NCBI GenBank assembly: GCA_937124615.1 | Contig: CAKZKR010000016.1 | Location: 108,390-172,389, forward strand | DNA length: 64,000 nucleotides | Source: an uncultured bacterium | GTDB taxonomy: Bacteria > Hydrogenedentota > Hydrogenedentia > Hydrogenedentales > Hydrogenedentaceae | Reading direction: 5' to 3' | Shown: positions 1-9,167 of the stretch, piece after piece | Numbering within the stretch: position 1 is the stretch's first letter | How the letters are laid out: each line of letters begins with the position of its first letter | Notes under the pieces: generated by a model | What the model saw: the letters and a program-made list of their open reading frames with translations, nothing else | Told to the model about the DNA's origin: nothing | Database searches by the model: none | Translations under genes and position numbers: made by a program

Positions 1-1029
1 CATTAATCTATACTTTGCTTTTTTTTGGGTTTCAAAAACACACTCTGTTCTGCTCCCATATGTTGCTGTTTCTAAATAATCCACCACATCTTTTATTAAA
101 CTTTTATCCTTGAAATTATCAAAATAAAGATAAACATATTTTATATTCCTTTTATCGTTTAATGACGACAAAAAAGAACATGTAATAATTTTTTGTATAG
201 ATTTTATTGCACAATCTTCTGCAGACTGTTTTCTCGCTTCTGATAAGTTATTACTCCGCACAGAGGCAGACATGCTAAAAGCATCTAATAGTTTTCCATC
301 AGAGACTCTGAACAATTCCATAGTTAGAGTGCAACGAATTTTCTGTATTTGATTTTGGGATAAATCCCCTAAAAGTTCATATTGATTTATTCCAAACACA
401 AAAATATCTGCATCCTGGCTCATGGCCATCTTTTTTTTGTCTTCCAGCCCTCCCTGTATCATCTGTATCACTTCAGACTCATTAAAATTATTTTCTATGT
501 TTGTTCTTTGTATTATGAATTTAAGATTTTCCATTTTTTCTTCAATTACTTCATAAGCATTAATAGACTCTGTATAAGTTTTTTTTTCTGAAAGACCATG
601 TATATCAATAATAAACAATGATATTTTAGGCAGATTCGTTATATGGGGTATTAAAAGAGTCGTAACATCTTTATTTATTAATTCATCGCTTAATTCTGCC
701 TCTATTTCTATTACAGATTTATCATTCGTAGTATTCTCGTATAAAATTTTATATGTCCTGATGTACAGAGAGGCCTTGTTAAATATCGGTTTCAAATAAT
801 TTAAATATTTTTCTGGTAATAGGGAAAGAAGATATTGCTCTAAAGCATTTTTTTGGGCCTCTCCTAATGCCATTTGACGTACGAGATAGGATGGTCCTTC
901 TGCAAAACCTTCAACACGAATACAAATAGTATCCGAATTATTATCAGCCTTTGCCCCAATAATATCGTTCAAAATAATAATTGTTAGTAGGAAGGTTCTC
1001 GCAACTCTGCACTTACGCAGGAATATCAT
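1..1029 (-). CDS. Secreted FlgT-like protein, C-terminus cut by window edge
   Basis: Reading the minus strand from an ATG at 1029 gives 343 codons without a stop up to base 1, so the C-terminus lies outside the window. The start overlaps the stop of the upstream zinc-peptidase gene as ATGA, which indicates translational coupling. Residues 1-28 form a basic, then hydrophobic signal peptide ending near GAKA. The mature part opens with an 'EGFAEG...A...EAQKNALEQYL' pattern, which resembles the N-terminal domain of FlgT/LPP20-type periplasmic proteins, where an alpha helix follows a short strand. The rest is mixed alpha/beta and contains DADIFVFG, reminiscent of outer-membrane assembly (CsgG/FlgT-like) folds. 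No flagellar gene is nearby, so a flagellar role is not supported. The reading frame is certain; the family assignment is tentative. Confidence 0.6.
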   Translation of the reverse strand, partial: MIFLRKCRVARTFLLTIIILNDIIGAKADNNSDTICIRVEGFAEGPSYLVRQMALGEAQKNALEQYLLSLLPEKYLNYLKPIFNKASLYIRTYKILYENTTNDKSVIEIEAELSDELINKDVTTLLIPHITNLPKISLFIIDIHGLSEKKTYTESINAYEVIEEKMENLKFIIQRTNIENNFNESEVIQMIQGGLEDKKKMAMSQDADIFVFGINQYELLGDLSQNQIQKIRCTLTMELFRVSDGKLLDAFSMSASVRSNNLSEARKQSAEDCAIKSIQKIITCSFLSSLNDKRNIKYVYLYFDNFKDKSLIKDVVDYLETATYGSRTECVFETQKKAKYRLM

Positions 1030-1727
1030 TCACGACCTCTAAAGATGATTAATAGACGAATTAATTGTAATATTGCAGTTGCAGCAGAAGCCACATAAGT
1101 CAAAGCGGCTGCGTTCAGGACAGCACGAGCACCCTCAAGTTCTTCCTGAGTTAGCAATCTCCCATCGGATAATATTTTTATGGCTCGTTTACTTGCATTA
1201 AACTCAACTGGTAATGTAATTATCGTAAAAAGAACTGCAAGGGAAAACATATAAATCCCAACATTTATCAGCCACTGTGCATGAATTCCAATTGATGTTA
1301 AAATAACTCCTAAAATTATTAATGGGAAAGATAAATTAGAACCTAACGAACTTACTGGATATATAAAATGTCGAACTTGCATTGGAGCATAACTTCTTGC
1401 ATGCTGTATCACATGACCCAGTTCATGAGCTGAAATTCCAATAGAGGATACGCTATTACCATAATATACTGCTTCTGATAAACGAACTTTTTTTTCTATA
1501 GGATCGTAATGGTCTGTAAGTTCTCCTTCTGTTACTTCAATACCGACTCCTCCAATATTTTCTCTTTCTAAGATCCATTGAGCGACATCCCTTCCTGTAA
1601 TTCTACTCCGGGTAGGAATGGACGCATATTTTTGATATGTGCTTTTAACTTTTATTTGTGCCCATAGTGCGAATAATGCAGCAGGTATAATTAACAAATC
1701 GGCTGGATGAAACATATATATCGGCAT
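1026..1727 (-). CDS. Membrane zinc metallopeptidase, YugP family
   Basis: A 233-residue integral membrane protein matching the neutral zinc metallopeptidase 2 (YugP, PF04298) family in length and layout. A first hydrophobic helix spans residues 8-22. The zinc site HELGH is at 101-105, inside the typical context SAHELGHVIQHA. Two or three membrane segments follow at about 120-178, and a C-terminal one at about 209-230. The conserved N-terminal G-x-x-[AV]-A-x-x-[IL]-L helix is also present (GRDVAQWIL). The family is thought to act in membrane protein quality control; the substrate is unknown. AAAGGAG stands just upstream of the ATG. The stop overlaps the start of the secreted FlgT-like gene, so the two are probably co-expressed. 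Confidence 0.88.
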   Translation of the reverse strand: MPIYMFHPADLLIIPAALFALWAQIKVKSTYQKYASIPTRSRITGRDVAQWILERENIGGVGIEVTEGELTDHYDPIEKKVRLSEAVYYGNSVSSIGISAHELGHVIQHARSYAPMQVRHFIYPVSSLGSNLSFPLIILGVILTSIGIHAQWLINVGIYMFSLAVLFTIITLPVEFNASKRAIKILSDGRLLTQEELEGARAVLNAAALTYVASAATAILQLIRLLIIFRGRE

Positions 1728-1809
1728 ATTTTATCTCCTTTACTTTTTTTTATATTTCACTATAAATACGATTTAAATACAGAAAAAGTTGATATATACC
1801 TCTAATAGA

Positions 1810-2544
1810 CTATTTTTTTTGTTGATTTAATTGAGTTGATTGATTGGGTTGTACTGGGGGCTTGGGTTGTTGTATTGGTTGAGCTATATTGGGCGTTTCA
1901 GACTTCTTCATTGAGCAATTCCCATTAAAAATAGCACCCTCCTGTATACTGAACCATTTTAACGCCGTTATATCACCATTTAATCTCGCGGTTTGCTGTA
2001 ACTTCACTCCAACCTCGGCATGAATACTTCCATTAACTTGTCCAGAAATTACTATTTTCTGTCCTGATATTAACTCTGCCTGAATTTTACTATTGGGACC
2101 AATTTCTACATCGTTTGTAGTTTCGATTTTTCCTTCAACAACTCCATCAATAGAAGCGGATAGTGCCTTGATACTACCTTTGACTTCTGCTGTTTTTCCT
2201 AAAACAAGATTTCCCCTGATTTGTACATTTCCATTAATTTTCCCATAAATTTCTGAATCACACTCACCTCTTATTGAACCTTCAATATACACTTGATCGG
2301 GTATAATCATAACTTTAAGTCCTGTCTTTTGGGTTTTTGGGATATTTAATGGTTCACTTTCTTTTGTGGTCTGTCGGTCCGTTTCATTTTGAACTATAGT
2401 TTTTTTCTCTTCTAATTTTGGTTGAGGTTTCACAACTTCTTCCTGAGGCGGTTTATTAGCAGGAGACCAAACCTCATCAAATTTGCGAAACCGCAATTTC
2501 CCAAATAATGTCTTTGTTTCTTTTTTTTCCTCGTCCCTACTCAT
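1810..2544 (-). CDS. Bactofilin (polymer-forming cytoskeletal protein)
   Basis: A 244-residue protein whose centre (about residues 76-205) is the repetitive beta-helical DUF583/bactofilin domain. It shows regularly spaced Gly and hydrophobic residues in turns such as IEGSIRGE, IYGKINGNVQI, VKGSIKALSASIDGVVEG and ISGQVNGSIHAE. The N-terminal 75 residues are charged and probably disordered, and the C-terminal tail is rich in Pro and Gln. Bactofilins polymerise without nucleotide into filaments that organise cell shape or envelope enzymes, often together with peptidases. Here the next gene downstream encodes a membrane zinc peptidase, so a shared envelope role is plausible but unproven. Family assignment is firm. 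Confidence 0.87.
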   Translation of the reverse strand: MSRDEEKKETKTLFGKLRFRKFDEVWSPANKPPQEEVVKPQPKLEEKKTIVQNETDRQTTKESEPLNIPKTQKTGLKVMIIPDQVYIEGSIRGECDSEIYGKINGNVQIRGNLVLGKTAEVKGSIKALSASIDGVVEGKIETTNDVEIGPNSKIQAELISGQKIVISGQVNGSIHAEVGVKLQQTARLNGDITALKWFSIQEGAIFNGNCSMKKSETPNIAQPIQQPKPPVQPNQSTQLNQQKK

Positions 2545-2613
2545 TATAAAAATCCTTTAGACGAGTTTAAGTTTATTGTCTATTATGTTTAATTATAACA
2601 AATATCAAACATT

Positions 2614-2642
2614 TTATCATCTTTACATATCCATGATATAAT
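2614..2642 (+). promoter_or_regulatory. Possible sigma-70 promoter for lipA
   Basis: TTATCA (2614-2619), a 17-base spacer and TATAAT (2637-2642) lie in the 129-base gap between the divergent bactofilin and lipA genes, about 30 bases before the lipA ATG. The -10 box is a perfect match and the -35 box matches at 4 of 6 positions. In such AT-rich DNA this is suggestive only. Confidence 0.35.
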
Positions 2643-2673
2643 TTCATTCCTATTCAATATTTGGGACATATCA

Positions 2674-3555
2674 ATGGATTACAAAACAGATATAAAAAGA
2701 TCTTTTCCAGATTGGATACGGTTTAAAATTCCTGATACAGAGACAACGAAGCAAATACAATTTTTCCTTGGAAATATGGAAATATCCACAGTTTGTAAAA
2801 GTGCTTTATGTCCCAATCGTCCAGAATGCTGGTCTCACAAAACAGCAACTTTTTTATTACTTGGTAATGTTTGTTCTCGTAGGTGTTCTTTTTGTGCAGT
2901 TAAAAAAGGGCAGCCAGGAGCCCCCGATACCGCTGAGAAAAATAAAATATTAAAAGCAGTCGAATATATGGGATTACAATATATTATATTGACTATGGTA
3001 ACCCGAGACGACCTACCCGATGGAGGAGCTAAACATATCTCCGAAGTTATCACATCTCTTAAAGAAAATTTTCCTGATAGAAAAGTTGAAGTACTTGTAT
3101 CTGATTTTGAAGGGAATATAGCATCTTTAAAAACGATTCTTGAAACAAAACCCGATGTTTTTGCCCACAACCTCGAAACTGTGGAACGATTGTGTCCAAT
3201 AGTCAGGGATAAAAAATGTTCTTATCACATTTCGCTGGATGTCCTTAAAAAGGTTAAAGAACTCTATCCTGAAATAAAAACGAAATCGGGTATTATGGTT
3301 GGTTTAGGAGAAACAAAAGATGAAATATTTCAAACATTAAAAGACCTTGAAAATGTAGGTTGTTCTATAGTAACCATAGGACAATATTTACAACCAACTG
3401 CAAAACAACTCCCTGTTTCTCATTTTTTATCACCCGAGGAGTTCCATTTTTTTGAACAATGGGCAGAAAATAATCTGACATTGAAAGTTATCGCAGGTCC
3501 TGAAGTTAGAAGTTCATACCATGCCGATTATTGGTGTAAAGAAAGAAAAGGATAG
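2674..3555 (+). CDS. lipA: Lipoyl synthase LipA
   Basis: A radical SAM enzyme that inserts two sulfur atoms into octanoylated lipoyl domains. The 293-residue length is usual for the family. The auxiliary cluster motif CX4CX5C is complete (C41, C46, C52), as is the radical SAM motif CX3CX2C (C67, C71, C74). The conserved C-terminal RSSY, which supplies the serine ligand of the auxiliary cluster, is present in GPEVRSSYHAD. DLPDGGAKH and the VFAHNLETV stretch are also family-typical. The next gene, three bases downstream, encodes a free lipoyl domain, a likely substrate. No lipB, lipM or lplA octanoyl/lipoate transferase is present in the window. Confidence 0.97.
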   Translation: MDYKTDIKRSFPDWIRFKIPDTETTKQIQFFLGNMEISTVCKSALCPNRPECWSHKTATFLLLGNVCSRRCSFCAVKKGQPGAPDTAEKNKILKAVEYMGLQYIILTMVTRDDLPDGGAKHISEVITSLKENFPDRKVEVLVSDFEGNIASLKTILETKPDVFAHNLETVERLCPIVRDKKCSYHISLDVLKKVKELYPEIKTKSGIMVGLGETKDEIFQTLKDLENVGCSIVTIGQYLQPTAKQLPVSHFLSPEEFHFFEQWAENNLTLKVIAGPEVRSSYHADYWCKERKG

Positions 3556-3558
3556 GCT

Positions 3559-3813
3559 ATGGAATATGTAGTTTATATACCTGACGAAGCAAAACCTGAT
3601 GAAAATGATATCAAAGTCCAATTATCTCAATGGTTGTTTCATGTAGGTGATACAATAGAAAAAGGAATGGAACTTGTAGAGATTTGTACGGATAAAGCAG
3701 TGTATATTATTACAGCACCCGTCTCCGGAATCCTAAAAAAAGTTTTAATTCAAGAGGGACAATTTTTTAGTCCTGATAATCCTATATGTATAATAAATAC
3801 CATAGATAAATAA
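3559..3813 (+). CDS. Free-standing lipoyl/biotinyl-domain protein
   Basis: An 84-residue protein consisting of a single biotinyl/lipoyl attachment domain of the E2 type. The attachment lysine sits in the CTDKAVYIITAPVSG hairpin (lysine near residue 45), the usual DKA context for lipoylation. GDTIEKGMELVEI and VLIQEGQFFSPDNPI are the flanking strands found in 2-oxoacid dehydrogenase E2 domains. It is shorter than a glycine-cleavage H protein (about 125 residues) and has no catalytic or subunit-binding region. It starts three bases after lipA, so the two are certainly co-transcribed and the product is probably modified by LipA. No E1, E2 or E3 gene is near, so its partner enzyme is unknown. Confidence 0.8.
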   Translation: MEYVVYIPDEAKPDENDIKVQLSQWLFHVGDTIEKGMELVEICTDKAVYIITAPVSGILKKVLIQEGQFFSPDNPICIINTIDK

Positions 3814-3847
3814 CTAAAAACGACACTATTAAATGAGGAGTATTTTG

Positions 3848-5134
3848 ATGAAACTAAAAGTTGGTGTTATAGGTGCAGGCACAGTAGGAGGTGGTGTAAT
3901 TCACCTATTGCTCAACCATCATGGATATATAAAAAACCAAACAGGGGTAGAACTAGAGTTAAAACATATTGTCGAGATAAAGTCAGATTTATTGAAACCG
4001 TATGATTTAAGTAATGTAACCACTTCATCAGATATTGAAACATTAATAAATGACCCAGAAATTGATGTTGTTTGTGAACTAATAGGAGGGATAGAACCAG
4101 CTAAGACATTTATTATAAAGGCATTACAAGCGGGTAAACATGTAGTAACTGCTAATAAAATGCTACTTGCTAAATATGGGGACGAACTTTGCAAAATAGC
4201 AAAAGAGACTAAAAAGGAATTACGGTACGAAGCGTCTGTAGCAGGAGTTATTCCTATTATTAAGACTTTAAAAGAAGTCCTCTCAACCACACATATTGAA
4301 TCTATCTGTGGAATTGTTAACGGTACATGCAACTATATACTTAGTAGGATGACTTATGAAGGGTTGGATTTTGATACTGTATTAAAAGAGGCTCAGGCAA
4401 ATGGATATGCAGAAACACCCCCAGACCTGGATATTGAAGGTTATGATACTGCCCACAAATGTCAAATCCTCGCGAGTTTGTGTTTTGGCATGCCCGTTCC
4501 TCTTGACAAAATCTATGTTGAAGGGATTACAGAAATTACACATAGTGATGTCTCTTATGCTAATGAAATGGGATATGTCATCAAACTACTTGCCATCGTC
4601 CGCAAAGTAGAAGGTGAAATTGAGGCTCGGGTCCATCCCACACTTGTCCCTCAAAACCATCTATTGGCATCGGTTCGGAATGAATTTAACGCCGTCTATG
4701 TCGAAAGTGAAACCGCAGGTCCTACTTTATACTATGGTAAAGGAGCAGGTAGATTCCCAACAGCAACTGCTGTGTTAAGTGACTTATTAAGTCTTGCCTA
4801 CCGAAAAGAATCTCCTCCCCTACCTCCATTCAATCATTATCATGATTTAAATATTCGAGATATTGGACTACTCCAGAACCGATATTATCTTCGTTTTACT
4901 ACTAAAGATTACCCAGGAGTATTAGGAAGAATATGCACAATATTAGGTAAACACCAGGTAAGCATTTCTTCTTGCCATCAAAAAGAAACATTATCCTATC
5001 ATCAAGCCCTACCTGTCCATGTAATAATAATGACACATGAATCTTTAGAATCAAGTGTTCAAAGTGCATTGACCGAAATTGACAAGTTGGATTGTATTGT
5101 TGAACCAACACATTTAATAAGAGTATTACAATAA
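3848..5134 (+). CDS. hom: Homoserine dehydrogenase with ACT domain
   Basis: NAD(P)-dependent reduction of aspartate semialdehyde to homoserine, the branch point to threonine and methionine. I place the start at the ATG at 3848 rather than the in-frame ATG at 3833, because GAGGAG (3835-3840) is a good ribosome binding site seven bases before 3848 and the Rossmann strand KVGVIGAGTVGGG then begins at once. The product has 428 residues: nucleotide-binding domain, the catalytic region with ANKMLLAKYG and GIVNGTCNYIL, and a C-terminal ACT domain from about residue 345 (RFTTKDYPGVLGRI), which is typically the site of threonine feedback inhibition. thrC follows after 20 bases. Confidence 0.96.
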   Translation: MKLKVGVIGAGTVGGGVIHLLLNHHGYIKNQTGVELELKHIVEIKSDLLKPYDLSNVTTSSDIETLINDPEIDVVCELIGGIEPAKTFIIKALQAGKHVVTANKMLLAKYGDELCKIAKETKKELRYEASVAGVIPIIKTLKEVLSTTHIESICGIVNGTCNYILSRMTYEGLDFDTVLKEAQANGYAETPPDLDIEGYDTAHKCQILASLCFGMPVPLDKIYVEGITEITHSDVSYANEMGYVIKLLAIVRKVEGEIEARVHPTLVPQNHLLASVRNEFNAVYVESETAGPTLYYGKGAGRFPTATAVLSDLLSLAYRKESPPLPPFNHYHDLNIRDIGLLQNRYYLRFTTKDYPGVLGRICTILGKHQVSISSCHQKETLSYHQALPVHVIIMTHESLESSVQSALTEIDKLDCIVEPTHLIRVLQ

Positions 5135-5154
5135 TCATATAATGGAGTAATTCT

Positions 5155-6255
5155 ATGCAAAATATTGGCATAATCGAACGATATCGAGAATTTTTACCAG
5201 TAGGTATCAATACACCTATTGTTTCCTTAAATGAAGGCGGAACGCCTCTTATTCACGCACCGGCATTAAGTTCTGCAATACACCCACGGATTAGTATATG
5301 GTTAAAGTATGAAGGCTTAAATCCTACAGGATCCTTCAAAGATAGAGGTATGACTGTTGCTATAACTAAGGCTAAGGAAGAAGGTTATAAAGTAATTATG
5401 TGTGCTTCCACAGGAAATACCTCAGCATCTGCGGCGGCATACGCTGCACGAGCCGGATTACAATGCGCCGTCCTCATTCCCGAAGGGAAAATTGCTCTTG
5501 GAAAGTTATCTCAAGCTATGATTCATGGGGCAAAAGTTATCCAAATAAAAGGGAACTTTGATGATGCTTTGCGATTAGTTCGTAAAATCTGTTATGAACA
5601 TCCCATAGCCCTTGTAAATTCTGTAAATCCTTATCGTATAGAGGGACAAAAAACGGGTGCATTTGAAATTGTTGATTCCTTTAATGGAATTGCACCAGAT
5701 TTCCAATCTATGCCCGTAGGTAATGCAGGTAATATAACTGCATACTGGAAGGGATATAAGGAATATTACCAATCGGGAAGGGCAAAAAATCTACCCAAAA
5801 TGTTAGGATTTCAAGCATCAGGTGCTGCTCCAATCGTACTGGGACATCCAGTAGAAAATCCTCAAACATTTGCAACAGCAATCCGCATTGGGAATCCGGC
5901 AAGTTGGAAAGGTGCTGAAAATGCGAGAGATGAATCGGGTGGTGTTATTGGGATGGTATCTGACCAACAGATTCGAAATGCTTATAAATTACTCGCACGG
6001 ACAGAAGGCATTTTTGCAGAACCTGCCAGTGCTGCAAGTATTGCAGGTGTCATAAAACTTTCTGAAAATGGATACTTTGATGGTCAAACACCTTTTTCAG
6101 GTGATAAATTGCAAATTGTTTGTATTTTAACAGGACATGGATTAAAAGACCCTGATAACGCTATTTCTGTTGCAGAACAACCTCTTACCGTTGAACCTAA
6201 AGAAGAAGAAATCCTAAATTGCTTAAATCTTTCTCTAGATGTAGGAGTTAATTAA
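5155..6255 (+). CDS. thrC: Threonine synthase
   Basis: Pyridoxal-phosphate enzyme converting O-phosphohomoserine to threonine. The 366-residue length fits the short bacterial form. The cofactor lysine is K62 in [13 protein letters not shown], and the phosphate-binding loop is in [19 protein letters not shown]. The substrate region [18 protein letters not shown] and the C-terminal [10 protein letters not shown] also match the family. It follows hom by 20 bases with a GGAG ribosome binding site, forming a hom-thrC unit. Homoserine kinase (thrB), needed between the two, is not in the window. The gene ends eight bases from the convergent GH38 gene, leaving no room for a classical terminator. Confidence 0.96.
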   Translation: MQNIGIIERYREFLPVGINTPIVSLNEGGTPLIHAPALSSAIHPRISIWLKYEGLNPTGSFKDRGMTVAITKAKEEGYKVIMCASTGNTSASAAAYAARAGLQCAVLIPEGKIALGKLSQAMIHGAKVIQIKGNFDDALRLVRKICYEHPIALVNSVNPYRIEGQKTGAFEIVDSFNGIAPDFQSMPVGNAGNITAYWKGYKEYYQSGRAKNLPKMLGFQASGAAPIVLGHPVENPQTFATAIRIGNPASWKGAENARDESGGVIGMVSDQQIRNAYKLLARTEGIFAEPASAASIAGVIKLSENGYFDGQTPFSGDKLQIVCILTGHGLKDPDNAISVAEQPLTVEPKEEEILNCLNLSLDVGVN

Positions 6256-6263
6256 AACCTTTA

Positions 6264-9065
6264 CTATGTAAACTCAATTGCCAGGGTTATTATTTTTTTA
6301 GGCAAAACCTGTATTTCTATTAATTGTTTCTTCTCTGCAATCTTTTCGATAGGTTCTTCATTTAAATTGGTTCGCCATATATTTTGTACAGGGAAACCAA
6401 ACTTTACACAACTTGTTACCTCATTCTCAGTCGGGTTGAAAAACCTTACAATTAATATCTTCTCTCTATCCTCTGCCAACTTTATAGCATTAATTTGTAG
6501 TACATCATTTTCTATTTCAACGAAACTATGTGACAAAGGCAAAGAACCACCCTTGATAGGACCTGCTTGTACAGGTTCCAAATTTACATTAAATTTCTCA
6601 GATTCTTTCACAACACCCTTTTCCCATATCCCATTATGGGGATATATTGCATAAGAAAACTCAAGTTCTCCTAAACACTGAGATAATTCCATTTCAGGAT
6701 AAACATCCCACCTTCCAAAAATGGGTGCATTTCTAAAAGTAAAAGCACGGAACAATGTCAGTGCAATAGGTCGAATGGGTTCATCCATAATTTCATACTC
6801 TCTTAACCCGCAGTTATTTAATACAGCCAGACCTGTATTCCCATCTGATATATCAACAAAACGATACATAGGATACTGAGGATTGGGTTTCCCATAGTAT
6901 GGATTCTCAGGAGAGACTTTGATAGGTCTTTTGACAACATCAAAAGATACTTCCGCAAAACTATGTATTGCATCTCTTATTCCTGAGGGGAATACAACTC
7001 TTAAACGATGATTCCTGGCATTATTTTTTACTTTTGTATTAATCTCTAACTGCCGACTTCCTTTTCTTAGAGTAAAATAACTTGTTATCTCTAATGGGAT
7101 TTTCTCTGTCTTTCTTCGAGTATGGTTTTTTTCCGATTCTCTATCCAATTCTGTTATATCTCTTTCAACTCCGGCAGGAATCATCATCGTATAGTCAACC
7201 CTTACACGAGCCAACAAAGGTCCATTTACTTCAACAACAAACTTAGCAGGGCAACCGTGTGAATATATTGTTTCATTTTCATCGGGCTCCATATGTATCC
7301 ATGAATGTCCCGTTTCCCCCGTATCTTCAAAATAATGCAAGTTATAAAATCTATCATTTGTTTCTTTGTTTGTAAGGTTAAAAGTTCCATCATTATTAAA
7401 CGAAATAAAAAGATATTCATTTTCAAGTATAAATGGAGACTTATAAATGCAATTATTTTCAATAACCGGAAGATTATCGGCTGGTTTTATATAAAATGTT
7501 TTGTAACCGAAAGCAGGAATTTCCTCCACATCAATATAAGTAAGAAATCGTTTTGACCTTAATTCAATTGAAATATCCTGAAGGTTTCTAACAAGGGTAC
7601 CTGTTTCAAACTGTTGCTGGATTTGTATTTTACAAGGTGTATTTGTATCAGGATTTATAATTTGAAAAGCATCATAACCCATATTATCAGGTAAATCAAT
7701 ATATGTAGATAAAACCTGACTTCGCTTAAAAGGACTTGGATTAAAAACAACCAAAACACTTTCTTTTGCAGGTACATCAGATAAATTAATTTTTGAATAG
7801 ATATGTTGAAGTGCACGACGCATTAATCCCTCACCCATAATAGAAACCTGTTCCGCACGATAGATAGCATCTTTCTCCATCTGATCAATACCACCGCCTG
7901 TAATCGTATCATGTGGATGATTTTGCAATAGAAGTTTCCATGCTCGAGTTAATGCACTTCTAAAATACTCTTTACCCAACACATTTGATATAGCACACCA
8001 TGGTTCTGCATCTCTTTGTAAAATCTTTTCAGCCTGATGGTTAGCTTTTTTCACACGAACCCTTGCACTAATAACATCACCCATAAGATGCGTCCATTTC
8101 CCTGTTGCTCCCGGGTCTCTGCTTTCACCGTAAATAATAGTCGGGCTTTCAACACATTCTTTCATCGCATTCATAAATTCTTCTAAACTTGATAGACGAA
8201 TCTCATGTTCAGGTAAAAGTTTTTGGCACAATTTTACAATTTCAGATTCTTTTTCGTCAGGAGCGGAACTATCGAAACCCTCCATACAGCATATATGTGG
8301 TGTCGTAAAATGTTGAGACTCATCTCTAACCAATTTTTCAAGTTGTTTTTGAATAGGTTCTACATTCCACATTTTGTTTGAGGGATCTGTAACATAATAA
8401 TGAGCCCGGGGTCTACTTGAAGAAGCTAAACGGAAGGGACCTGCCCCCCTGTCCCAATTGTAAAAGGCATAAACATCATCAGAACCGTATCTCAAAACCC
8501 TATAAACATAAATATAATAACTAAAACGGCTTAAACAACCGAACCTCATCCCTAATAATCTTGAACCATCTGAACCTTCAAAAATAAATTCACTTTTGGG
8601 TGTATTAATCCCACGATAGAAAATTATCGTATCAATACCAAAACCGTTATATATTTGTGGCATTTGCGAAGTTTGCCCATAACTAAATGGTGTATACCCA
8701 ATCTTGGAGACTTTTCCAAAGGATTGGGCAACCCGATGACCCATTAAAAGATTTCGAACTAAGGATTCTCCATTAACAATAAACTCTTCCGGAAGAGAAT
8801 ACCATGGACCTATTATAAGTCTTCCTGATTTAACAAGATTTTCTATATCTATTCTTTTTTCAGGTCTTAATTCAAGATAATCTTCGAGACATACTGTTTG
8901 AGAATCCAGGGTAAAAGAATGAAAATCGGGATCATTTTTTAAAATTTCAATCAACTGATCTATAAACTCCACTAACAATAGACGCGTTTCTTCAAATGGA
9001 TATACCCACTCTCTATCCCAGTGGGTATTGACAACTACATGGATAGTTTTCTTTTCCTGATTCAT
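6264..9065 (-). CDS. GH38 alpha-mannosidase-like protein, catalytic Asp missing
   Basis: A 933-residue protein with the glycoside hydrolase family 38 layout: N-terminal catalytic barrel, then three-helix and beta domains. The opening motif NTHWDREW keeps two zinc ligands (H15, D17), and NHPHDTITGGG near residue 383 matches the late zinc-histidine region. The segment that normally reads GYxPDxFGH, carrying the Asp that is both nucleophile and zinc ligand, reads IGYTPFSYGQTSQMPQI here: Phe127 replaces the Asp and Gln replaces the His. I checked this in the DNA (codon TTT at 8687-8685). No signal peptide is visible, so it is probably cytoplasmic. It may be a divergent subfamily with altered chemistry or an inactive homologue. 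It is the last gene of the leuC-to-GH38 run. Confidence 0.85.
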   Translation of the reverse strand: MNQEKKTIHVVVNTHWDREWVYPFEETRLLLVEFIDQLIEILKNDPDFHSFTLDSQTVCLEDYLELRPEKRIDIENLVKSGRLIIGPWYSLPEEFIVNGESLVRNLLMGHRVAQSFGKVSKIGYTPFSYGQTSQMPQIYNGFGIDTIIFYRGINTPKSEFIFEGSDGSRLLGMRFGCLSRFSYYIYVYRVLRYGSDDVYAFYNWDRGAGPFRLASSSRPRAHYYVTDPSNKMWNVEPIQKQLEKLVRDESQHFTTPHICCMEGFDSSAPDEKESEIVKLCQKLLPEHEIRLSSLEEFMNAMKECVESPTIIYGESRDPGATGKWTHLMGDVISARVRVKKANHQAEKILQRDAEPWCAISNVLGKEYFRSALTRAWKLLLQNHPHDTITGGGIDQMEKDAIYRAEQVSIMGEGLMRRALQHIYSKINLSDVPAKESVLVVFNPSPFKRSQVLSTYIDLPDNMGYDAFQIINPDTNTPCKIQIQQQFETGTLVRNLQDISIELRSKRFLTYIDVEEIPAFGYKTFYIKPADNLPVIENNCIYKSPFILENEYLFISFNNDGTFNLTNKETNDRFYNLHYFEDTGETGHSWIHMEPDENETIYSHGCPAKFVVEVNGPLLARVRVDYTMMIPAGVERDITELDRESEKNHTRRKTEKIPLEITSYFTLRKGSRQLEINTKVKNNARNHRLRVVFPSGIRDAIHSFAEVSFDVVKRPIKVSPENPYYGKPNPQYPMYRFVDISDGNTGLAVLNNCGLREYEIMDEPIRPIALTLFRAFTFRNAPIFGRWDVYPEMELSQCLGELEFSYAIYPHNGIWEKGVVKESEKFNVNLEPVQAGPIKGGSLPLSHSFVEIENDVLQINAIKLAEDREKILIVRFFNPTENEVTSCVKFGFPVQNIWRTNLNEEPIEKIAEKKQLIEIQVLPKKIITLAIEFT

Positions 9066-9167
9066 AGATCTACAGTCCCCAACTTTCAGATTTTATTTCT
9101 TACTTTTAATCTTTCTTTATACTTGTATAATCCCGATTTTATTGCTGTCCTGGTATGAAGAAGTTAT

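Noticed and set aside
382..591. A 69-codon plus-strand reading frame near the window start
   Set aside because: It is antisense to the open minus-strand frame running from 1029 to base 1, and its product is a Phe/Tyr-rich low-complexity sequence.
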